From: an uncultured Bacilli bacterium
GTDB taxonomy: Bacteria > Bacillota_I > Bacilli_A > RF39 > UBA660
Reading direction: 5' to 3'
Length of the DNA: 64,000 nt
Assembly: GCA_934167935.1 (NCBI GenBank)
Contig: CAKPMH010000004.1
Coordinates: 1-64,000, forward strand
In this document: piece after piece, positions 1-8,475 of the stretch
Layout of the letters: each line of letters starts with the position of its first letter
Position numbering within the stretch: the stretch's first letter is position 1
The notes under the pieces: generated by a model
Told to the model about the DNA's origin: nothing
The model's input: the letters and a program-made list of their open reading frames with translations, nothing else
Databases searched by the model: none
Position numbers and translations under genes: made by a program

Positions 1-1062
1 TCAACTCATGTAGCAACAACAGAAGAAGGATTATTAAGTGTAACAGCAAGTGGATATACAGGAGATTATGACTCTAAAGAACATGGAATTGTTGTAACAA
101 GTAGTGGAGCAACCATAAAATATGGAGCATCATCAGGAACATATAATTTAGATGCAAGTCCAACAAGAACAAATGCAGGAACAACAACAGTATATTATCA
201 AGTAAGTAAAGCAGGATATAAAACAGTAACAGGAAGTAAAAATATTGTTATAAATAAGGCAGCTAATCCAATAAGTATATCAGGAAAGACATTAACATAT
301 ACAGAAAGTGCCCAAGCATTAGCAACAGTATCTGGAGCACAAGGGAATGTATGTTATTCAACAAGTGCAGCAGTAACAAGTTGTAGTACAGCAGAAAGTA
401 TCCCAACAGGAAAAAATGCCGGAACATATACTGTATACTATTATGTAGCAGGAAATGAAAACTATAATGCAAAATCAGGAAGTGTAACAACAACAATGGG
501 AAAGAAAAATTTACCATCAACTGGTTACTTTTCTGATAGAACTGTTGAAGGTATTTCTGAAGCACCTGGCTCACGTGTTCCTGAAGGGTCAACGTGTACT
601 TCAAGTGATACTAGTATTGCAACATGCAGAATTGGTCTTTATATGGCACCTACGAATCGTATATTCTTTATAACAGGAAAGAAAAATGGAACTGTAACAT
701 TAACATTAAATCTTACTGAAGATACAAATTATAAAGCAGGAAGTACTACATTAAAAGTAACAATTCAAGGTGCTACTCCATATACAGGATATAAAGTTTC
801 AAGTAATGGAATATGGATTGCTCATTATAATAGTGGAATCATGGATCAATGTGATTATAACAAAGATGGAAGTGGAAATTATAATTCAACTAATAGTCAA
901 TATGGTTGTGTTTTATGTAGTTCTGAACAAGGTGGTACTTCTTGTACCGGATCTTTACATTGTTGTACTGGAAGTACTTCAAGTATGTATCCTTATACGT
1001 TCAGGGGTTCCTTTAGTGGAAGAAACTATGGTGGAGGAATGTCCTCAAAATATTATTATTAA
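1..1062 (+). CDS. Large repetitive surface protein, C-terminal part (5' truncated by window edge)
   Basis: Frame 1 is open from the first base to the TAA at 1060-1062, so 353 residues of a longer protein are visible; an internal ATG at 496 is not the start. The sequence is rich in Thr, Ser, Gly and Tyr and contains repeated beta-type units of roughly 80 residues with a recurring NAGTYTVYY-like strand, like bacterial Ig-like or MBG-type repeats of cell-surface proteins. The last 90 residues are different: Cys-rich (several CC and CxxC pairs) and ending in a Gly/Tyr-rich tail. No LPXTG motif or membrane anchor is seen. Codon choice changes near 508 from A-ending to T-ending codons, which suggests a mosaic gene. 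An extracellular structural or adhesive role is inferred. Confidence 0.75.
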   Translation, partial: STHVATTEEGLLSVTASGYTGDYDSKEHGIVVTSSGATIKYGASSGTYNLDASPTRTNAGTTTVYYQVSKAGYKTVTGSKNIVINKAANPISISGKTLTYTESAQALATVSGAQGNVCYSTSAAVTSCSTAESIPTGKNAGTYTVYYYVAGNENYNAKSGSVTTTMGKKNLPSTGYFSDRTVEGISEAPGSRVPEGSTCTSSDTSIATCRIGLYMAPTNRIFFITGKKNGTVTLTLNLTEDTNYKAGSTTLKVTIQGATPYTGYKVSSNGIWIAHYNSGIMDQCDYNKDGSGNYNSTNSQYGCVLCSSEQGGTSCTGSLHCCTGSTSSMYPYTFRGSFSGRNYGGGMSSKYYY

Positions 1063-1079
1063 AGAAAGAAGGAATAAAA

Positions 1080-1472
1080 ATGAAAAAAGTAATAAGTTTA
1101 TCTATATCCATGTTATTAGTCGTAGGACTAATAACAGGATGTGGATGTAAGAAAAAAACAAAAGAAGATAATAATAAAGAAAATATTAAAGGAGATAAAG
1201 TAATAGAAGACCAAATATTTGAAGGATTAGAATTTGTAAATGTAGGAGCAAGCAATAATATAGTAAAAACAGTAGTAATAAATAATACAGGAGCTACATA
1301 TGAAGGTTCTAAATTCAAAATGAAAATAATGGATAAAGAAGGAAATGTTTTAAAAGAAGTAGAAGATGAAGTAAAAGAACCTATGGAAACTGGAACAACA
1401 AAAAATATAGAAACAAAAGTAGATATTGATTTATCCAAAGCAGGAAGTATAGAATATAGTATAGTAAAGTAA
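1080..1472 (+). CDS. Small lipoprotein with a FxLYD-like beta domain
   Basis: This 130-residue protein starts at an ATG preceded by AGAAGGAA and opens with a lipoprotein signal: MKK, a hydrophobic stretch, then LITGC with Cys21 as the lipidated residue. A Lys/Glu/Asn-rich linker follows. From about residue 47 a single beta-rich domain (FEGLEFVNVG, then VVINNTGATYEG and MKIMDKEGNVL) resembles the FxLYD/DUF-type domains of Bacillota lipoproteins. It follows the surface protein by 17 bases and ends in its own terminator, so the two may be co-transcribed. Its function is not known. Confidence 0.75.
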   Translation: MKKVISLSISMLLVVGLITGCGCKKKTKEDNNKENIKGDKVIEDQIFEGLEFVNVGASNNIVKTVVINNTGATYEGSKFKMKIMDKEGNVLKEVEDEVKEPMETGTTKNIETKVDIDLSKAGSIEYSIVK

Positions 1473-1496
1473 AAAAGTAGATTTATCTACTTTTTT
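1471..1496 (+). terminator. Rho-independent terminator after the lipoprotein gene
   Basis: An AAAAAAGTAGA arm pairs with TCTACTTTTTT across a 4-base loop, and the 3' arm ends in a T-run. It overlaps the stop codon of the lipoprotein gene. Confidence 0.85.
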
Positions 1497-1568
1497 CATA
1501 TTATCTTCAAAAAAATATCACTTTTTTTTCACATAAAATAAATATAATTATAGTGAAAGGAAGGTAAT

Positions 1569-2942
1569 ATGTATATTATAAAAAATGCTATAATTAATAT
1601 AAAAAGGAAAAAGAGTAGAAATATACTTAATTGTATAATTATAACTATAATAACAATTGGTTTATTTATATCTTTATCTATTAATAAATCAAGTAAAAAA
1701 ATAAAAGAAAATTATATTAATAGTAATCCTATAGAATTATCATTAAGTTTAGATATGAAAAATAAAAGCGATGATGTAATAACTGAAGAAGATATAAAAA
1801 AATATGGCTCATTAGAATATGTAAAAAATTATTATTACACATATCAAACTAGTCTTTCATCTAGTGATATTGATCCAATTAATAACGATATAGAAAAAAA
1901 TAATTTTGAAAATGATAAAGAACATAATAGAATGTCAAAAGAAAATCAAGGTGATTTTAAATTTGCTGCATATTCTGATATTTCATATATTAGTGAATTT
2001 ATAAATGGAGAAAATAAAATAACTTCAGGAAATATATCTGATTTAGAAAATGAAAATACTATTTTAATTTCTTCTAGTTTAGCTTTAGAAAATGATATAA
2101 ATATAAATGATGAAATAGAATTTTACGATATAAATGACACTTCAAAAAAATATAAATTAAAGGTAGTTGCAATATATGATGTTATAAGTGATGATAATGA
2201 TAATTTTATGAATATAAATGTCTTAAATAAAGAAAATCAAATATATATAAATATTGAGACTATAAAAAATATATTAGGTGAAAATACAAGAAATATAAAT
2301 GCTAAATTTTATTTAAAAAAGCAAAATGATATAGAAAATTTTAAAGAAGAGGCAACAAAACTAGGATTAAGTAGTAATTATAAATTAATAGATAATAAAG
2401 ATTCCATAGAAGAATCATTAAAAATAGTTGAAAATGTAAAAACTTTTTCAATGACATTATTAATAATAATTATTATAATAGGAACTTTAATATTAATTAT
2501 AATAAATATTATTAATATTAAAGATAGAACATATGAAATAGGTGTTTTAAGAGCAATTGGAATGAGTAAAATAAAAGTTTCTGTAGAGTTTTTAATTGAA
2601 TCATTTATAACTACATTAATATCAATTATTATTGGAGTTATAATAGGTATAGCTGTATTAAAACCAATTACGAATGCTATGCTTAAAAATGAAATAAATA
2701 GCTATAAAAATAATACAAATCAAATTCAAAATAATTTTAAATTAAATAATGTAGAAAAAAATAAATTTAATAGAATAAATGATAATGTAAAATATATCGA
2801 TAATTTAAATGTAAATATAGATTTTTATATAATATTAAAATTATTTGTAGTTATAATAACATTAACAATAATTAGTAATATTATAACAATCGTTTTAATA
2901 AATAAATATGAACCAAATAAAATATTACAAAAAAGAGTATAG
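1569..2942 (+). CDS. ABC transporter permease, FtsX/MacB type
   Basis: 457 residues, starting at an ATG behind AAAGGAAGG. It has an N-terminal membrane segment (about residues 17-36), a long extracytoplasmic MacB-type domain rich in Asn, Asp and Lys, and then three membrane helices (about residues 293-315, 345-367 and 420-445). The cytoplasmic loop after the second helix carries the FtsX-family sequence YEIGVLRAIGMSK. This four-helix layout is typical of MacB/FtsX exporters, which move peptides, lipoproteins or antimicrobials rather than importing nutrients. The ATPase gene follows after 11 bases. The substrate cannot be told from sequence. Confidence 0.85.
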   Translation: MYIIKNAIINIKRKKSRNILNCIIITIITIGLFISLSINKSSKKIKENYINSNPIELSLSLDMKNKSDDVITEEDIKKYGSLEYVKNYYYTYQTSLSSSDIDPINNDIEKNNFENDKEHNRMSKENQGDFKFAAYSDISYISEFINGENKITSGNISDLENENTILISSSLALENDININDEIEFYDINDTSKKYKLKVVAIYDVISDDNDNFMNINVLNKENQIYINIETIKNILGENTRNINAKFYLKKQNDIENFKEEATKLGLSSNYKLIDNKDSIEESLKIVENVKTFSMTLLIIIIIIGTLILIIINIINIKDRTYEIGVLRAIGMSKIKVSVEFLIESFITTLISIIIGVIIGIAVLKPITNAMLKNEINSYKNNTNQIQNNFKLNNVEKNKFNRINDNVKYIDNLNVNIDFYIILKLFVVIITLTIISNIITIVLINKYEPNKILQKRV

Positions 2943-2953
2943 GAGATGATTAT

Positions 2954-3610
2954 ATTTTAAAAATTAAAGATTTAAATTTTAGTTATGATAATGAAAAATA
3001 TGTTTTAAAAAATATTAATTTAGAATTTAAAGAAAAAAAAGTATATGGAATTTATGGAAAAAGTGGGGCTGGAAAATCAACACTCCTTTCTTTAATGGCT
3101 GGTCTTTTAAAAATAAAAGAAGGAGATATATTATATGATGATCATAGTATAAAAAAAATAAATAAAGATAATTATAAATCAAATAATATTGGAATTATAT
3201 TTCAAAGTTATAACTTACTTTATCATTTAACAGCTCTAGAAAATGTTATATTATCTATCGATATAAGTAAGAAAAAAATAAAAAATAAAAAAGAATATGC
3301 ATTAGAACTTTTAAAAAAAGTTGGTATTGATTATGAAATGGCTAATAGAAAAATATTAACCCTATCAGGTGGTGAAATGCAAAGAGTAAGTATTGCAAGA
3401 GCATTATCATATGACGCTAAAGTAATACTTGCGGATGAACCAACCGCAGGTCTTGATAAAGAAACAGAAAACGATATTTTAAATTTATTAATTTCATTAG
3501 CGCATAATGATAATAAATGTGTAATTATAATATCACATTCAAATAAAGTAAAAGAACGTGTTGATGTTGTTTATTATTTAGTTAATGGAAAAATTAAAAT
3601 TACTAATTAA
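2954..3610 (+). CDS. ABC transporter ATP-binding protein, MacB/LolD type, probable ATT start
   Basis: The open frame holds a complete ATPase: Walker A GKSGAGKST, Q-loop IIFQSYNLL, signature LSGGEMQRVSIARAL, Walker B VILADEPTAG and H-loop IIISHS. The first in-frame ATG (3095) lies downstream of Walker A, so it cannot be the true start. No ATG, GTG or TTG exists upstream in frame. An ATT at 2954 lies 8 bases after AGGAG (2941-2945) and gives 218 residues, the usual family length. The alternative is a one-base deletion in the T4-A5 tract at 2956-2964, but the nearby ATG at 2946 abuts the Shine-Dalgarno sequence. The partner is the permease just upstream. Confidence 0.75.
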   Translation: MLKIKDLNFSYDNEKYVLKNINLEFKEKKVYGIYGKSGAGKSTLLSLMAGLLKIKEGDILYDDHSIKKINKDNYKSNNIGIIFQSYNLLYHLTALENVILSIDISKKKIKNKKEYALELLKKVGIDYEMANRKILTLSGGEMQRVSIARALSYDAKVILADEPTAGLDKETENDILNLLISLAHNDNKCVIIISHSNKVKERVDVVYYLVNGKIKITN

Positions 3611-3640
3611 AAATATTAAATAAACTTTAATATTTTTTTT
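3611..3640 (+). terminator. Rho-independent terminator after the ABC exporter
   Basis: AAATATTAAA pairs with TTTAATATTT across a 5-base loop and is followed by more T residues. Confidence 0.8.
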
Positions 3641-3669
3641 AAATTTGTTATAATTAAATTGGTGATAAT

Positions 3670-4611
3670 ATGTATTTATATTATGGATTAGAACAATTTT
3701 TAATAGATAAAGAAATAGAAATTCTGAAAAAACAAAATAATATAGAAGATATTGATGTAATTAAATATGATTTAGAAAATACTAAAATAGAAAATGTACT
3801 TGAAGATGCTTTATCTATATCTCTTTTTGGTAATAAAAAATTAATTATTGTAGAAAATGCATATATATTTACAGGAACAATAAATAAAAAATTAATAGAA
3901 CAAAATATTGATGTATTAAAAGAATATATAAATAATGGCTCTTTTAATAATATAATAGTATTTACTATAATAAAAGAAAAAATAGATGAAAGAAAAAATA
4001 TTGTTAAATTAATTAAAGAAAAAGGTGTTGTTAAAGATTTTAATATTTCTAATAATATAAATAAATATGTTCTTGATATGTTTAAAGATTATAAAATATC
4101 TAATAATAATGTAAATCTTTTAATAAATAGAGTTGGTAATAATTTAGAAATTTTAAATCAGGAAATAGAAAAAATTAAAACATATAAAGATAGTGATTTA
4201 AATATTAGTGAAGATGATATAAAAAATTTGACTTCAAAAAATATTGATACTGATTTTTTTAACTTGATAGAAAATATTGTTATAAAAAATAAAGAAAAGG
4301 CTTTAGAAAGCTATTTTGAAATAATAAAATATGGAGAAGAACCTATTAAAATTATAGTAGTACTTGCTAATAAATTTAGACTAATATATCAAGCTTTAAA
4401 TTTATATAAAAAAGGTTATTCTAGTAAAGATATAAGTACTATTTTAGGTAGTAATTATTACGCTATAAAAAAATGCTTAGAAAATAGTAGAAATTATGAT
4501 AACAAAACATTACTTAATTGTATACTTAAATTGGCTAATTTAGATATAGATATAAAATCAGGTAAAATAGATAAAAACTTAGGATTAGAATTATTTATTA
4601 TGACATTATAA
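3670..4611 (+). CDS. holA: DNA polymerase III delta subunit
   Basis: 313 residues, close to the usual length for HolA. The N-terminus MYLYYGLEQFLIDKE is the family's clamp-loader start, followed by an AAA-like fold without a functional Walker motif, as is normal for delta. The C-terminal helical region contains the FFNLIENI and KFRLIYQALNLYKKG segments typical of this family. Delta opens the beta clamp during clamp loading. The gene stands alone between two terminators with TATAAT at 3649-3654. In Bacillus holA lies near rpsT and gpr, which are also in this window but 7-8 kb away. Confidence 0.85.
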   Translation: MYLYYGLEQFLIDKEIEILKKQNNIEDIDVIKYDLENTKIENVLEDALSISLFGNKKLIIVENAYIFTGTINKKLIEQNIDVLKEYINNGSFNNIIVFTIIKEKIDERKNIVKLIKEKGVVKDFNISNNINKYVLDMFKDYKISNNNVNLLINRVGNNLEILNQEIEKIKTYKDSDLNISEDDIKNLTSKNIDTDFFNLIENIVIKNKEKALESYFEIIKYGEEPIKIIVVLANKFRLIYQALNLYKKGYSSKDISTILGSNYYAIKKCLENSRNYDNKTLLNCILKLANLDIDIKSGKIDKNLGLELFIMTL

Positions 4612-4629
4612 AAGACGCAAATGCGTCTT
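4612..4629. terminator. Bidirectional terminator between holA and pilB
   Basis: AAGACGCA and TGCGTCTT form a perfect 8-bp stem with a 2-base loop, between convergent genes. It overlaps the pilB stop codon. Confidence 0.8.
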
Positions 4630-6022
4630 ATAATTTTATTTCAAGAGAATCTAATCCTTTTAATATGTCATCGACATTAAATTTTTCTTTAGTAGTATCA
4701 GTAGTAGTCGAAGTTTTAATATCATTTGAGACTTCTTTTGTTTTTTCATCTTTAGAATTAGTTATTTTGTTATTATTTGCAATATTTGTTAAATCAAGAG
4801 CATCTTTTAAATCGTATTCTCCTTCAATAACTTTATCATCATTATCAAGTTCAATAATTTTTAATATTTCTTCTACAGTTGTTTCACCATTAACCACTTT
4901 TTTTAGTCCATCTTGAAGTAGGGTATCAACATCACTTTTATATACTAATTCTCTTAATTTATCTTTTCTAAGATTACTACTAATTGCATCTTTTATTTCT
5001 TGATTAACAAGCAAAACCTCATGTATTGCAATACGTCCTTTATATCCATTAGAACATTCATCACAACCTTCAGCTGTATATATTTCTTCTACATCTTTAT
5101 TAAGAACTTTTTTAAATAAATCTTTTTCATAATCATTAGTAGGTCTTTTTGTTTTACAATGTGAACATAATTTTCTTGCTAATTTTTGTGATACAATTCC
5201 TGTTAAAGCACTAGAAAGCAAATATCTTTCAACATCCATATCAAGTAAACGTTCAATTGTATTTAAAGAATTGTTTGTATGGATTGTAGATAAGACTAGG
5301 TGTCCAGTAATAGACGCACGTACAGCTATTTTAGCAGTTTCTGTATCACGAATTTCTCCTATCATGATAATATTAGGGTCTTGACGTAAGATTGAACGTA
5401 GAGCATTAGCAAACGTAAGTCCAATTTCACTATTTGTTTGAACTTGGTTAACACCTTCAATATTCATTTCGATAGGGTCTTCTACAGTAATTATATTTGT
5501 ATCTTCTTTATTTAATCTTTGAAGAATAGAGTAAACAGTTGTTGATTTACCACTACCAGTAGCACCTGTAACTAAGATAATACCATTAGGGGCGGAAATC
5601 ATTTTTACTATTTTTTCATAGTTTTTATCAGTAAATCCAAGTGATTCAAGTCCAGCTTCACTCATAGTATAATCCAAAATACGAATAACTATTTTTTCAC
5701 CATTAATGGTTGGGAGGCAAGAAACACGAAGATCTAAATCAATATTTTGCAAAGTAGTTTTTATTGCACCATCTTGAGGTAATCTTGATTCTGTAATATT
5801 CATACCAGAAATAATTTTAATACGTGTAACTAAATTTTTCTTGATATTATTTGGTACTTCAGCATAATCGATTAATGATCCATCTATACGTATTCTAATA
5901 AGCATAAAATCTTCATGTGGATCAAAATGGATATCACTTGCATTTCTTTTACTACTATCTACTAATATATCATTTACAATTTCAACTACAGGTACTTTAT
6001 CAAAATCAAATTTTTTTAACAT
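4628..6022 (-). CDS. pilB: Type IV pilus / competence assembly ATPase (PilB/GspE/ComGA family)
   Basis: 464 residues. It has Walker A GATGSGKST (153-161), an Asp box, Walker B NIIMIGEIRD (217-226), a His box TGHLVLSTIHTN (239-250) and the four-Cys zinc site Cys286, Cys289, Cys320 and Cys323 typical of PilB/GspE. The N-terminal domain is short, as in ComGA. A low-complexity tail from about residue 380 is rich in Asp, Lys and Thr and is not conserved. The enzyme powers pilin polymerisation at the inner face of the membrane. Its partners PilC, PilD and the major pilin lie at 36.6-40.9 kb on the other side of dif, so the machinery is split. Two pilin-like genes start divergently 104 bases away. 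Confidence 0.9.
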   Translation of the reverse strand: MLKKFDFDKVPVVEIVNDILVDSSKRNASDIHFDPHEDFMLIRIRIDGSLIDYAEVPNNIKKNLVTRIKIISGMNITESRLPQDGAIKTTLQNIDLDLRVSCLPTINGEKIVIRILDYTMSEAGLESLGFTDKNYEKIVKMISAPNGIILVTGATGSGKSTTVYSILQRLNKEDTNIITVEDPIEMNIEGVNQVQTNSEIGLTFANALRSILRQDPNIIMIGEIRDTETAKIAVRASITGHLVLSTIHTNNSLNTIERLLDMDVERYLLSSALTGIVSQKLARKLCSHCKTKRPTNDYEKDLFKKVLNKDVEEIYTAEGCDECSNGYKGRIAIHEVLLVNQEIKDAISSNLRKDKLRELVYKSDVDTLLQDGLKKVVNGETTVEEILKIIELDNDDKVIEGEYDLKDALDLTNIANNNKITNSKDEKTKEVSNDIKTSTTTDTTKEKFNVDDILKGLDSLEIKL

Positions 6023-6125
6023 TAAAAATTCAACTCCCTTTTATTCTTAAATTAGGACTAGCTTTTATCCTAGATATATTATATAATATATTTAAGATAA
6101 AATGCAAGGATAAAGGTGTTAAATT

Positions 6126-6659
6126 ATGAAAAAAAGAAATAAGGGGTTCATATTAATAGAAACATTAATTGTATCAACTTTTATTATAAGTACATTAGTT
6201 TATTTATATGTTCAATTTGCTAGTTTAAAAAAAAGTTATGATGTTAGTTTTAGATATGACACTATAAACGGATTATATAATGCAAGAGAATTTGACAAAT
6301 TCATAAATAATAATTATGGTTATTCTGACTTTTTTATAGATGTAGAAAAGGATAATAATAACTATATTGAACTTGTAAATAATTCTACATATAATCTTTT
6401 ATATTTTTCAAATAATAATGACTATATAAATAAATTAATAAAAAATTTAAATATTAAAACAGTTTTACTATCTAGTTCTAATTTAAAAATTAAAGATGCT
6501 TTGAAAGAAAATAATCCTTATTCTAATAATTTATATTTGTATATTAAAAATATTAATACAAAGAATTTGGATGATTCTTATATATTAATTACTGAATTTA
6601 ATGATAATACTTTTTCATATGTTAAAATTAAAAAGAATGTAGGTGATACCAATGAATAA
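6126..6659 (+). CDS. Minor pilin-like protein with class III prepilin signal
   Basis: 177 residues. The N-terminus has a short basic leader (MKKRNK) followed by GFILIETLI, the Gly-Phe cleavage site with Glu at +5 required by prepilin peptidases, then a hydrophobic helix. The remainder is Asn/Tyr-rich and matches no family I can name. The RBS AAAGGTG lies 8 bases before the ATG. The 3' end overlaps the next pilin-like gene by 17 bases, so the two are probably translated together. It is likely a minor pilus subunit or pseudopilin. Confidence 0.75.
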   Translation: MKKRNKGFILIETLIVSTFIISTLVYLYVQFASLKKSYDVSFRYDTINGLYNAREFDKFINNNYGYSDFFIDVEKDNNNYIELVNNSTYNLLYFSNNNDYINKLIKNLNIKTVLLSSSNLKIKDALKENNPYSNNLYLYIKNINTKNLDDSYILITEFNDNTFSYVKIKKNVGDTNE

Positions 6660-8475
6660 AAAAGGATTTACTGTAGTAGAACTTATGACTACATTCACTC
6701 TTATATCTATAATATCTATTTTGCTTGTAAAACTTACAATTACATTAAAAGAAATATATATTAATGGTGATATAAAAACAGCTCTTTTAACAAAACAAGG
6801 AAATATGACAGATAAAATATATAGCGATTTGAAAGAAAATAAATTAACAAGTTTACAAAGTTGTGGTGTAAATTGTATTGATTTTAATTATCAAAATGAA
6901 ACAAAAACTTTGAAATTAAATAATGATAAAAAAATATTAACTTATGATAATTACTCGATTAAATTAAATGAAGGTGGAAGATTTGGTACTGTAAATATAG
7001 AGTATTATGAATCTAGTATTGGAATACTTTTTAATTTAAATATACCAATTTATCATAAATTAGTTAAAGGTGATTATGGAATTAATATAAATTATCAAAC
7101 AGATACACTTCAATATGATAATTCAATAATATTTGATACGAAGGATAGCGAATATTATAAAGAAGAAATATTAAATGGTGCCGATCCTGTTATAAAAGAT
7201 GAATTAATACCTGTTATAATAGATGATGATGGAACTGTAAGAAAGGCTAATTTAAAAAAAGAATGGTATAAATATGAAGATAAAAAATGGGCTAATGCTG
7301 TCATTTTAAAGAAAAATGGAAAAGTAGAAAGTGATAATACAATAAAAGAAGAAAGTATAAAAGAATATTATGTATGGATTCCAAAATATGCTTATAAACT
7401 ATGGAATGTTAATAGTAATAGTACAGAAAATATAAAAAAACCTATTGAAATAGTATTTGGTGGTAAAACAACTGGAGAAAATAATGGCGATACATATATT
7501 CATCCAGCGTTCTTAAATTTTAATACAAATGGTTTTTGGACTGGTAAGTTTGAGGTAAGTTTTGATGACGCGACATATACAAATAGTGATTTATTTTTAA
7601 AGAAAAATCCTATTTCAAATACTAGTGATAAAGATAAAATAATAATTAAACCTAATGTTAGAAGTTTAACAAATAAAAATTTAAGTAGTTTTAATACATT
7701 GATTAAAAGTAGTCATGAAAATTTAAATAGTCATGTAATAACAAATATGGAGTGGGGTGCAATAACATATCTTACATATTCTATATATGGAAGATGTAAT
7801 AGCTCTTTATGCATGGAAGTTACTATGAATAATATTACTACTGGTTATTATGATGAAACTAAAAAATTTGATGATGAATGGCAATATGGAGCAACCATAA
7901 CAGGGTGTGCTGCATCCAATATAACTGATAATGCTTTAGCAAATGTTAATTCTTGTAATAATAAATATAATAAAATAAAAGGATATCTAGCTAGTACAAC
8001 TGGAAATATAAGTGGAATTTATGATATGAGTGGTGGAAATGCTGAATATGTCATGGGTGTTTTAGAAAATAAAAATGGACAATTATATTCAGGAAGTTCA
8101 AATACTATAAATAGTGGTTTTAAAGGATTATACGGAAGTATAGATGGCTCTTTTACTGATGGAATTGATTTTCCAACAAATAAATATTATACTTCATATA
8201 AAAGTAATGATGATATTAAAACAGATATTTGGTATAAATATACTAGTGGCAAACTAGGAGATGCTACTAAAGAAATTGCTAATACTAAAAGTGATAATTC
8301 AAATGACAAGGGATTATGGTTTGATGATTATGCTGAATTTATTACACCATCTAATCCAATATTTATACGTGGTGGTTCATGGAGTAACTTATCTGGTGCT
8401 GGATTATTTAATTTTAGCCATGTTGGTGGTAATAATAATACAAATTATTCAACACGTGTTACTTTATCATTTTAA
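6643..8475 (+). CDS. Giant pilin-like protein with C-terminal FGE/C-type-lectin-like domain
   Basis: 610 residues, far longer than a normal pilin (about 150). It begins with a prepilin signal, KKGFTVVELMTTFTLI, Glu at +5. Residues 30-190 resemble a pilin head. From about residue 225 there is a second domain with YYVWIPKYAYKLW, then GIYDMSGGNAEYVMG (near 450), and it ends with FIRGGSWSN, SHVGGNNNTNYSTRVTLSF. These elements match the formylglycine-generating-enzyme/sulfatase-modifying fold, a C-type-lectin variant used as a ligand-binding scaffold. The catalytic Cys pair of true FGE is not evident, so adhesion at a pilus tip is more likely than catalysis. This is inference from motif pattern. 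Confidence 0.75.
   Translation: MIPMNKKGFTVVELMTTFTLISIISILLVKLTITLKEIYINGDIKTALLTKQGNMTDKIYSDLKENKLTSLQSCGVNCIDFNYQNETKTLKLNNDKKILTYDNYSIKLNEGGRFGTVNIEYYESSIGILFNLNIPIYHKLVKGDYGININYQTDTLQYDNSIIFDTKDSEYYKEEILNGADPVIKDELIPVIIDDDGTVRKANLKKEWYKYEDKKWANAVILKKNGKVESDNTIKEESIKEYYVWIPKYAYKLWNVNSNSTENIKKPIEIVFGGKTTGENNGDTYIHPAFLNFNTNGFWTGKFEVSFDDATYTNSDLFLKKNPISNTSDKDKIIIKPNVRSLTNKNLSSFNTLIKSSHENLNSHVITNMEWGAITYLTYSIYGRCNSSLCMEVTMNNITTGYYDETKKFDDEWQYGATITGCAASNITDNALANVNSCNNKYNKIKGYLASTTGNISGIYDMSGGNAEYVMGVLENKNGQLYSGSSNTINSGFKGLYGSIDGSFTDGIDFPTNKYYTSYKSNDDIKTDIWYKYTSGKLGDATKEIANTKSDNSNDKGLWFDDYAEFITPSNPIFIRGGSWSNLSGAGLFNFSHVGGNNNTNYSTRVTLSF

Noticed and set aside
263..604. Antisense 113-residue reading frame
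   Set aside because: It is a shadow of the repetitive surface protein gene with biased composition and no RBS.
770..1150. 126-residue frame on + overlapping the surface protein end
   Set aside because: It lies out of frame across the end of a coding gene and into the lipoprotein gene; composition is not protein-like.
3095..3610. ABC ATPase starting at the first ATG
   Set aside because: That start would remove Walker A, which is intact just upstream in frame.
6643..8475. A diversity-generating retroelement
   Set aside because: The fold pattern is suggestive, but no reverse transcriptase and no template repeat were found in the window.
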